Below are positions 1-6,900 of a stretch of DNA of 12,868 bases, piece after piece (position 1 is the stretch's first letter; every line of letters starts with the position of its first letter). The translations under genes were made by a program, and so were the position numbers. Under the pieces are notes generated by a model. The model had not been told where the DNA came from. It searched no databases and was given only the letters and a program-made list of their open reading frames with translations. Source of the stretch: CAYFWT01 sp964346955 (lineage in GTDB: Bacteria > Patescibacteriota > Minisyncoccia > Portnoybacterales > UBA2143); contig CAYFWT010000025.1 of the NCBI GenBank assembly GCA_964346955.1, forward strand, positions 1-12,868, given 5' to 3'.

Positions 1-1792
1 TATCTTTAAGCTTTTTCTCGAATTCCTGATCTGATAACTTAGTTAAATCTTTGCCCTCCAAGACATTTCTTCCTTTAATCTTAAAACCAAGTTTCTCAGC
101 TACTGCCCAGGCTGTTAACTTATGATCTCCAGTAACAATAATTGGCCTCATTCCAGCTCCTCGACAAATATCCATAAATTTTTTGGTTGCCTTTCTAATT
201 GGATCATGCAAAGCAAAAAAACCAACAAAAATCATTCCCTTTAATTCTTCTTCTTTATCTTTGTCTATTTTTTGACCTTTGGTTTTTCTATAAGCGACGG
301 CGATTATTCTTAATCCGTCTTTAGTCAGTCTTTCGTATTTTTCTTTTAGCTCTTTGAGATTAGTCAGCAATAATTTTTCTTTCTGGCCATCAATTTCTAA
401 ATAAGAAGACATGGCTAAGATTTTTTCTGGCGAACCGACCATATATAAAATATTGTTTTTTTCATCAAGTTGATGTAAGCTAGCGGCGTATTTATAAGTC
501 GGATCAAAAAGAAAGTGATCAATTTTTGGCTGCTCTTTTTCCAATTCCCTTTTGGAAAGTCCCGCCTGAATGCCAGCTAAAAGTAAGGCTTTCTCGGTGG
601 GTCTGCCTCTGATAATCCATTTTTCGGTTGGCTCCTCAAAATTCTCAATAAATGATTCATTGCAAAACATGGCAATTTTCAAAGCCAAAATATGAGACTC
701 TTTACCACTTTTGCTGATTTTCTCAACAAATCTTTTGCCCTTGGTAAGAAGTTTTTTTGTCCCAGTAAAAATACCAGCCACTTCCATTCTTGCCTCGGTT
801 AAGGTGCCGGTTTTATCAGTTAAAATTATAGAAGTACTGCCTAGGGTTTCAGCTGAAGCTAGTTTTCTGACCAATCCCCTTCTTTTTAAAATTCGCTGCA
901 TCCCTAAAGCTAGAATAACCGTCATGGCTATGGGCAGTCCTTCAGGAATAGCGGCCACGGCAATGGCCACAGCCGTAGTAAACATCTCGACAAATTTCCC
1001 ACCAGTAATCATTCCCTCAATGAAAATTCCCAAAGAAATCATCACAATAATTAGGCCAATAATTTTACTAAAACGAGCTAACTTCCTTTGATAGGGGGTC
1101 TTTCTTTCTTCAGCTTCTTTAACCATTTGAGCGATTCGACCAATTTCCGTAGCCAAGCCAGTCCCGACAGTAACCGCCTTGCCCCAACCACTCTCAACGC
1201 TGGTTCCCATATAAACCATATTATCTCTATCAGCTAAGGGGGCGCCCTTTGCCAAGGCAGTGGTATTTTTTTCAGCGGCTAACCATTCGCCGGTTAAAAC
1301 CGATTCGTTAATTCTTAAATCATGAGCCTCAATAACTCTAGCATCAGCCGCTATCTTATTACCTGCCCTTAAGAAAAGAACATCTCCTGGAACAATGCTC
1401 TTTTGAAAAACTTCTTTTTCTCGATCATCTCGAAAGACAATTGCTTTTATTTGAAGAACTTTCTTTAATTCTCTTAAGGCTTGGCTAGCTTTGGCTTCTT
1501 GAAAGTAGCCAACCATAGTATTTAAAAGAACTGCTCCGAAAATAACAATGCTGTCAGTATATTCGCCTAAAGCCAGGGTGACAATTCCAGCAATAAGTAA
1601 AATATAAATTAAGGGACTTTTTATTTGTTCTAAAAATAACCTCAATTTTGAAGGAGGTTTTTCCTCAGGAAGTTTGTTCAGACCAAATCTCTTTAACCTC
1701 TTTTGGACTTCTTTTTGACTTAACCCCTCCAGCCGCGACTTCAATTCCCGGAAAGTTTTGGCAATGGAAAAGCTATGCCAAGGTTTTTGCAT
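1..1792 (-). CDS. Type II (Ca2+-like) cation-transporting P-type ATPase, N-terminal part, runs off the left edge
   Basis: Membrane pump that drives cation transport by ATP hydrolysis through a phospho-Asp intermediate. I translated 597 codons from the ATG at 1792-1790; the C-terminal third lies outside the window. Visible in order: an N-terminal cation-ATPase region, M1/M2 helices (about residues 55-100), the actuator-domain motif TGEW (E169), M3/M4 with PEGLP (P283-P287) preceded by AAI as in the Ca2+ site of SERCA-type pumps, the phosphorylation motif DKTGT (D326), an N-domain with VGSPE where KGAPE is usual, and TGDH (D556). The TGDGVND hinge would be just past the edge. PEGLP supports family IIA/IIB rather than heavy-metal P1B pumps, since no CPC is seen. 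The fourth residue of TGES is Trp. An in-frame stop lies 21 nt upstream and no SD is present; an extended -10 sits 6 nt before ATG, so the mRNA is probably leaderless. The exact ion is not provable. Confidence 0.93.
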   Translation of the reverse strand, partial: MQKPWHSFSIAKTFRELKSRLEGLSQKEVQKRLKRFGLNKLPEEKPPSKLRLFLEQIKSPLIYILLIAGIVTLALGEYTDSIVIFGAVLLNTMVGYFQEAKASQALRELKKVLQIKAIVFRDDREKEVFQKSIVPGDVLFLRAGNKIAADARVIEAHDLRINESVLTGEWLAAEKNTTALAKGAPLADRDNMVYMGTSVESGWGKAVTVGTGLATEIGRIAQMVKEAEERKTPYQRKLARFSKIIGLIIVMISLGIFIEGMITGGKFVEMFTTAVAIAVAAIPEGLPIAMTVILALGMQRILKRRGLVRKLASAETLGSTSIILTDKTGTLTEARMEVAGIFTGTKKLLTKGKRFVEKISKSGKESHILALKIAMFCNESFIENFEEPTEKWIIRGRPTEKALLLAGIQAGLSKRELEKEQPKIDHFLFDPTYKYAASLHQLDEKNNILYMVGSPEKILAMSSYLEIDGQKEKLLLTNLKELKEKYERLTKDGLRIIAVAYRKTKGQKIDKDKEEELKGMIFVGFFALHDPIRKATKKFMDICRGAGMRPIIVTGDHKLTAWAVAEKLGFKIKGRNVLEGKDLTKLSDQEFEKKLKD

Positions 1793-1798
1793 ATTTAA

Positions 1799-1807
1799 AT
1801 TATATCA
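1799..1807 (-). promoter_or_regulatory. Extended -10 promoter giving a leaderless ATPase mRNA
   Basis: On the minus strand TGA-TATAAT (TGn plus a perfect -10 hexamer) ends 6 nt before the ATG at 1792. The expected start point, about 7 nt past the -10, is the A of the ATG. No -35 match and no SD are visible, which fits an extended -10, leaderless promoter. The same spacing recurs at 10220 and 11617. Confidence 0.7.
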
Positions 1808-1842
1808 TAATAGAAGGCCCAAAGACAGCCTCTGAAAAGACC

Positions 1843-1871
1843 TTGACAAATAAAGAAAAAGCTACTAAGAT
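1843..1871 (+). promoter_or_regulatory. Candidate promoter of the small plus-strand unit
   Basis: TTGACA at 1843-1848, a 17-nt spacer and TAAGAT (4/6) at 1866-1871. The -10 lies inside the 15-bp dyad at 1858-1891, so the dyad could act as an operator as well as a terminator. A TATAAT at 1874-1879 is 25 nt from the -35, too far to pair with it. Confidence 0.4.
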
Positions 1872-1891
1872 TCTATAATCTTAGTAGCTTT
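1850..1891 (-). terminator. Perfect 15-bp inverted repeat, probable intrinsic terminator
   Basis: The arms 1858-1872 and 1877-1891 are perfectly complementary around a 4-nt loop. On the minus strand the stem is followed by a T-rich tract (TTTTTCTTTATTT). It would stop minus-strand read-through before the ATPase promoter. The plus-strand side is followed by TTTAAAGTTTT, so weak bidirectional activity is possible. Confidence 0.7.
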
Positions 1892-1930
1892 AAAGTTTTC
1901 CTAAACTATATAAAGAAAGGAGGGAGAAGG

Positions 1931-2074
1931 ATGCCAAAGGAGGAAATTAAATCATTTGACTTTCAAGTTATTGCGGCGGGGAAGAGCAACCGAGAGCTGG
2001 ATGAATTCTATAGCAATCAGCGCCGCCCTCACCGAAGCACCAAACAAAGAAAAAGTTCTCTTTCGTTCTTGTAA
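1931..2074 (+). CDS. Small hypothetical protein, 47 aa
   Basis: ATG at 1931 is preceded by AAAGGAGGG at 1916-1924, a 7-nt spacing that is ideal for an SD. The peptide begins MPKEEIKSFDFQVIAAGKSN and is charged, with a basic C-terminal half (QRRPHRSTKQRK). It has no signal peptide, no membrane helix and no recognised domain. A candidate promoter (1843-1871) and a plus-strand intrinsic terminator (2195-2214) bracket it, making a self-contained unit of about 340 nt among minus-strand genes. About 120 nt of transcript follow the stop, with no second convincing ORF. It could be a genuine microprotein, or a structured RNA that happens to carry an ORF. An overlapping frame from 1956 to 2168 has no SD and was not preferred. 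Confidence 0.45.
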   Translation: MPKEEIKSFDFQVIAAGKSNRELDEFYSNQRRPHRSTKQRKSSLSFL

Positions 2075-2149
2075 ATCTCCCTTTAACGACATTAAGTACG
2101 AAAAATATACAGAGGTTATGTGGAAATTAGTAGCCCTCGCTCCCCTAAG

Positions 2150-2161
2150 ACGCAATTGCGT
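2150..2161. repeat. 12-bp perfect palindrome ACGCAATTGCGT
   Basis: A perfect even palindrome in the 3' part of the plus-strand unit, 33 nt before its terminator stem. It could be a protein-binding site or chance; nothing else supports a role. Confidence 0.3.
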
Positions 2162-2194
2162 TCTTTGAAACGCATTGACTAGCTTAGAGTCCTT

Positions 2195-2214
2195 GCCCTG
2201 ACAAGGGCTTTTTT
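2195..2214 (+). terminator. Intrinsic terminator of the plus-strand unit
   Basis: GCCCT (2195-2199), loop GACA and AGGGC (2204-2208) are followed by TTTTTT at 2209-2214. The short GC stem with its immediate T-run is typical of rho-independent termination. It would end the transcript carrying the 47-codon ORF. Confidence 0.65.
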
Positions 2215-2221
2215 GTTTACC

Positions 2222-2249
2222 CCGTAGTAAAAACTCTATTTTACTATGG
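2222..2249. repeat. 11-bp inverted repeat between convergent terminators
   Basis: Arms 2222-2232 and 2239-2249 around the 6-nt loop ACTCTA, with one mismatch that can pair as G:U on one strand. It lies between the plus-strand terminator and the minus-strand terminator of the 89-aa gene. No T-run follows. It may be a secondary barrier or a processing hairpin. Confidence 0.4.
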
Positions 2250-2261
2250 AGTTTGTCCAAC

Positions 2262-2295
2262 AAAAAAGTCCTGACATTCTGCGATTGCCAGGACT
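2262..2295 (-). terminator. Intrinsic terminator of the 89-aa gene
   Basis: On the minus strand AGTCCTG (2295-2289) pairs with CAGGACT (2273-2267), extendable to 10 bp with one mismatch, and is followed by TTTTTTG. It lies 35 nt past the stop codon of the 89-aa gene. Confidence 0.75.
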
Positions 2296-2329
2296 CAAAA
2301 TAAAAGAACTAGGCACTATCTCTCTTCCC

Positions 2330-2599
2330 TTAACCATCCCTTTGATAGGGAATGACCACCATATCAATGCGCCTACCTTCATTAGTTTTTCGAGCCATAG
2401 ACCGATGAGGTATCCGAACCTTATCCAGGTACTGATGGAATGACTCAATCAGGTCAAGGGCTTCTCTCGTACCCATCTCCCCTTTCTCAACGGCCCTCAC
2501 TGCCAATGCCTTTTTTGAGAATTGAAGACGTAAGGGAATTAATCCTCCTTTACTTACTGGGACAAAGACTACAGTGTTTTGGAAGACTCCTTTTCTCAT
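2330..2599 (-). CDS. Conserved-looking small hypothetical protein, 89 aa
   Basis: No function recognised. The ATG at 2599 has AAGGAGG six nt upstream (2606-2612), a near-consensus promoter (2662-2690) and a downstream intrinsic terminator (2262-2295), so it is a monocistronic gene with every expression signal. The protein is basic and soluble, with no signal peptide or membrane segment. The N-terminal half (VVFVPVSKGGLIPL) looks beta-rich. The middle (EKGEMGTREALDLIESFHQYL, about residues 38-58) looks helical and amphipathic. The C-terminal part is arginine-rich and ends in the beta-like IDMVVIPYQ. The size and composition would suit a small nucleic-acid-binding or adaptor protein, but no motif proves that. 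Overlapping ORFs on the other strand here lack ribosome sites. Confidence 0.75.
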   Translation of the reverse strand: MRKGVFQNTVVFVPVSKGGLIPLRLQFSKKALAVRAVEKGEMGTREALDLIESFHQYLDKVRIPHRSMARKTNEGRRIDMVVIPYQRDG

Positions 2600-2661
2600 T
2601 GGACACCTCCTTATCCTTGGACTAATTTTAAAAGAAACTAAAAAATTTTTAAGAATGTTTT

Positions 2662-2690
2662 ATTATAGTCAACTAGCTCTAGAAAGTCAA
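2662..2690 (-). promoter_or_regulatory. Near-consensus sigma70 promoter of the 89-aa gene
   Basis: Minus strand: TTGACT (2690-2685, 5/6), a 17-nt spacer and TATAAT (2667-2662, 6/6). The -35 begins 2 nt past the stop codon of the permease gene. The predicted 5' leader is about 55-60 nt and contains an AT-only inverted repeat near 2637-2652. Confidence 0.75.
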
Positions 2691-2691
2691 A

Positions 2692-3816
2692 CTAAAATAA
2701 CAAAAGAAGCAGAGAAGCGCCGCTGCCAAAAATAAGACCAATGGTTAAATCAGCTATCAGGGCCATCAAAAGGAAGAAAATCACTCTTCCCACTTGAATC
2801 CAAATTTCTCTGAAAGCGATAGATTCTAAAATATTGCCTTTGGCCGCCTTATCATAACTTAAAGCATCAAAAGGAATGGCGATGGTCATTTTAGTCATCC
2901 CATAGAAAGAATCAATAACAAATACCTGTAAACTTGTTCTAACAAAGGTCTTGATTCCCCAAACAAAAGCATTAAACAAAGCACCGATTCTTAAAATCGA
3001 CCTCCTTCTGATATCAGAAAGCCGGCCAATGATAAATATAAAAAGCAAAGAAAATAACAAAGAAACTGATTTAACTGAGCCCAAGACAGCGAAATTATCG
3101 ACTATGGTGAAAAAGATAAATATGGGCCAGATGGTCATACCTACCCCGGTTTCTATTCCATAACCCATAAAACCGAAGAGGTCTTTAATTTGTCGAGCTT
3201 TAAAAAACCTTTTTATGGAAAAATGAATTGGCCCATAAACATCTTTGGAGAGAAATAAAGGGATAGCCGAACAAAATAAAAGCAAAGAAACGATAATGAA
3301 TAAAAGCTTGAAACTAAAAAATGTTAAAATTAATCCTCCGGCCACTGGGCCAGCCACGCCAAACATTAATTTAAAAAACTTAGCAAAGCTAACTTCTTCT
3401 CCTCGGTATTTACCATTACTCACTTTAGAGAAATCTGTATGATAGCCCAGCCAAAACAGAGCTCTACTTATACCAAAAATTATTGCTAGCCAATACAAAG
3501 GCCAATAATATAACTCTAAGGTATAAAGAAGAAAATAAAAAATAATTAAAAAAGGCGTGCTAAAAAATATTGAATGTTTAAAACCAAATCTGGAGGCAAT
3601 TTTGGTAGCTGGCAGAACAAACAAGGCATGGATTCCATTAATAGCCGCATAAAAAAGTAAAACCGAGGGCAAAGAATAGCCAAGTTTTAATAAATAAATG
3701 GGAATAAAAATCTCAATCATCGAAAGGGCAAAAGCCCTTAAAGACATATTGAGATATAATTCCTCTATTTTATCCAATTTTTTATTAAATAAAAGACGTA
3801 GTGTATAAGGAAGCAT
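2692..3816 (-). CDS. MFS-type permease, 374 aa
   Basis: Integral membrane transporter of unknown substrate. About eleven or twelve hydrophobic helices are visible, starting near residues 26-45 and 50-70 and ending with a very hydrophobic C-terminus (ASLLLLLF). Two cytoplasmic loops resemble MFS motif A: TKIASRFGFK at 71-80 after TM2, and GRLSDIRRRS at 264-273 between TM8 and TM9 (G-x-L-x-D-x-x-R/K-R). Charged residues in helices (E35, E222, D302) may line the path. Its length is slightly below the usual 390-420 aa, and it ends directly after the last helix with no cytoplasmic tail. No SD is seen before ATG 3816. A weak -10 (TATGAT, 3839-3844) would give a leader of about 15 nt. The activase terminator lies upstream, so this gene is transcribed separately. 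Confidence 0.85.
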   Translation of the reverse strand: MLPYTLRLLFNKKLDKIEELYLNMSLRAFALSMIEIFIPIYLLKLGYSLPSVLLFYAAINGIHALFVLPATKIASRFGFKHSIFFSTPFLIIFYFLLYTLELYYWPLYWLAIIFGISRALFWLGYHTDFSKVSNGKYRGEEVSFAKFFKLMFGVAGPVAGGLILTFFSFKLLFIIVSLLLFCSAIPLFLSKDVYGPIHFSIKRFFKARQIKDLFGFMGYGIETGVGMTIWPIFIFFTIVDNFAVLGSVKSVSLLFSLLFIFIIGRLSDIRRRSILRIGALFNAFVWGIKTFVRTSLQVFVIDSFYGMTKMTIAIPFDALSYDKAAKGNILESIAFREIWIQVGRVIFFLLMALIADLTIGLIFGSGASLLLLLF

Positions 3817-3838
3817 ATCAATGGACTGATTTCAGATT

Positions 3839-3844
3839 ATCATA
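3839..3844 (-). promoter_or_regulatory. Possible -10 box of the permease gene
   Basis: TATGAT (5/6) on the minus strand, 22 nt before the ATG, with no clear -35. It follows directly after the activase terminator, where a new promoter is expected. Confidence 0.3.
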
Positions 3845-3860
3845 AAATGCCCCTGAAATC

Positions 3861-3895
3861 AAAGAAAAAAGCCACTGGCTGAATTGCCCAGTGGC
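3861..3895 (-). terminator. Intrinsic terminator of the activase gene
   Basis: Minus strand GCCACTGG (3895-3888) pairs with CCAGTGGC (3878-3871) and is followed by TTTTTTCTTT. It sits 23 nt past the stop codon at 3919. Confidence 0.85.
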
Positions 3896-3918
3896 CATTT
3901 TTAATCCCGTAAAGATAG

Positions 3919-6900
3919 TCAATTTTCTCTACGAGCTAAATCCCAGACAAAGCTTTCCAGAAGATCTTTGTCCAAAGGGTCTCCATTGAAAGAAAGAGCT
4001 AAGGCTGGCAAGCCGGTCCTTTCAGAAATGAGATTCAGTTGAGTTTCAGCAATTCTGGTAGGCATGCATTCAAAGGGACCAACCACTACTGTGCCAGCTA
4101 TCTCTTTCTTTTGCCAAAGCAACAGAGGCAAACCAATGGTTAAAGCTGCTTCACCCAAGGGTTTAAGTTGCCGTAGATAAGGCTCAGCTGCTTTAAGAAT
4201 CTCTTCTGCCTGGTGGTCTTTCGGCCAACCCAAGCCCTGGGCAAAAATCCGATAGAGCTTTCCCTCAATTATTCTCTGAAGCCAGTAAGTCAAATAGGTC
4301 TTTATTCGGGGCGCCTTAACCAGAGTCTGCTTCTTCCTTCGCAGATAAGTAACGTAGTTGACCCACTCCCTAAAAGGGGCCAGCTTTACTTTGGCCTGCA
4401 AATTCTCCAATTCTCTGATCGACTCATTATTGGAAAAACTATCCAATCTAACGTAAATCTCGCCAGTCAAAAGGACAGTGGGCTTGCCTTCTTTTTCTTT
4501 CGCTTTGGAAATCTTCTTGAAATCCGAAGCAGCTTGTTGAGCTAAGAGCTTCAGTCCCCACAAATCCTTCAAACCAGACCAATCATTAGCTGTCTTGGGA
4601 ATCACCTTTTCGGCCTTTTTAAGGTAGCGATTAAAGACTGCCTCAGTTGAGCCGGGAATTTTTTCTTCGGGTCGTAAATCGAGCAAGGCGTCTCTTAAAA
4701 GGTCAACAAAAACCAGCGCTGACCAAGATTTAGCCACCATGGCTCCGGTCAGTTTTAGGGCCTGTTGATAGCCGGTTTCCGAATTAGGAGAAATAATCTT
4801 TACTTTCTCAGCTAAGCCCAATTTTTCCAAGATGATTTTAAACAGCCTTTGATATTGGCCAAAGCGACAAGGGCCACCCGCCTGAGGCATAAAGTAATAA
4901 AAACTCTCCTGATGAGTTTTTAAATACTTGAGCAAGCCCCCTAAGGTAACTAACATGGGAAGACACTCTTTACCTGAAGTGAACCGTCGACCCAACTCTA
5001 GGTTTTCTTGGTCTCCTAAAGGTAAGACTTGGCTGGCTATCCCTGCTGACTCAAAAAGGGCCATCAAGATTCTTGAACCTTCTCCCATCCAAGGGACTAA
5101 AACCTTACAGCCACTTTTTTTAATTTCATCCAAACTGGTACTGGTCTCAAAATGAGCAAACTCAGGTGAAAGTTCTTCTTGAGACGACTGATAATGCTTA
5201 ATCCCATAGAGGAATGCCTCCACCCGAGTTTTAAAACCAGCTTGTCCAGTATAGGCATCTGATTCTAAAATGGTGTAAGGTTTACCTTGGGCTAAATACT
5301 GGAAAAAGTGGAGCAGAAAACTGTCTGGACCGCAGGAATAGACTGAAAGCCAGAGCGGATAAACACCTTGATGACGCCTAATTTGATAAGCTGCCTCCAA
5401 TAATCTCTGACCGTAGCCCCAGTAGATATTTCTAAAAAGAGAGCTTTGGTCTTTTATGGGGTAGCACTCGACTGGTAAAGCTAAGGCGCCATTTTCCTGA
5501 ATAGTTTCTGGTATGCCAGCCGAAAGAAAAGAAGAGTTGATAATGTAGGGATGGCCTAAGATGGCCACCACTGGCAACTGATTCTCTTGAGCAAACTCTA
5601 GAGTCTTTTGGCCGATTCTTAGACACTCCTTTTCAAATTCTTCTTGGGCCTGAACCGCTTTTCCAAAGGCCAAAAAGGTTGCCATCGGAGAACAACCTAG
5701 CTTAAGGCCCATTTTCAGAAATTCCCAGCGGTTCTTCTGATACCCTTCTCTAAAATTCAATAAAGGTTGAAGAACTTTGCTGGATAACTTTGGAGAAAAA
5801 AGGTCTGGCGTTGCTTGAGATAGAGGGCAAACATAACAGCGCTTTTTCTCCTCTTCTGGACTCAAGTCAGGAATCTCAGTAATCTTGGGTAAAAAGAGAA
5901 AGTCTTCTTCTTCCAGAAGTTTGGCTTGACCAGCTAAGAGCTGTAAGGGAGCGCAAAAAGTGGCCTGACAAAGCTTGGCCCCTTCCTCCAAAAATTTAAG
6001 GTCGAGGGATTCTTCTAGCTTAACTTTAAACCCTAATTCCTGGAAAAAAGTAATGGCCAAGGGCAAAATCTCTTCAGTCTCCAAACCTCGAGGCAACCCG
6101 ATACTCTTGGTTGCTTGATTTGGCTCCTTAACTAATAGCTCCAAGATCAAATTTTCTCTTTCGATAAAGGGACGAGGAGCTTGAGCCAAGACCTGCTTTT
6201 TACCCACTTTTTCATATTTATCACAAGCACCACCCCAAAAGAATCTTCGCTTTTCTTTCCCAACCTCTACGGCAATGGTCTGAACAGGACAAAGATTGCC
6301 TTCTAAACAACCATCCTTGGCCTGGCAGCGGAATTCTTTTTTCTCCAAAATCCGAGCTTTGAGAAAAGGAGTTAGATTGAGAGGTATTTCTTTGGCTAGA
6401 TTTCCGTCCAATTCCTTTTTAGCTAAAAGGGCAATTCCTAAGGCGCCAGGAGAACCAGGTGAAGAAGGGACAATGATTGGTTTATTGGTCACCCTAGCCA
6501 GAGCACAAGCTAAAGCCAGATTCTCGGCTGGTTTGCCTTGGAGAAAAACCTTCTCACCGTAGTCTCTGAGTTCCTTTACTCGATTGTTGTAATTGGTGAC
6601 GATTGAGTAATAGAGACCAGCCACTATCTCAGAAAGTTTAGCTCCTTTTCGTCTGGCTTCATCAATCCGTTCAGAGATAAAAATGGCGCAGTGTTGCCCT
6701 AAATCAACTGCCCGAGGAGATTCTAAAGCTATCTCACCCAACTCTTTTACGTCTTTGAGACCCAATAACTGAAGCTGTTCCGCCAAAAAGGAACCAGTGC
6801 CGGCCGAGCAAACCGTGTTCATGCAGTAATCAGTCATTCGAGCTTGGCCAGGTTCTAACTTGGTAAACTTAGCATCTTGTCCTCCAATATCAACCACCGT

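Noticed and set aside
1952..2263. Minus-strand ORF of 103 codons opposite the 47-aa gene
   Set aside because: Starts at TTG with no SD, overlaps the plus-strand terminator and hairpins, and its composition does not look like a folded protein.
2236..2625. Several 60-70 codon ORFs on both strands around the 89-aa gene
   Set aside because: No ribosome sites, and they overlap a gene that has promoter, SD and terminator.
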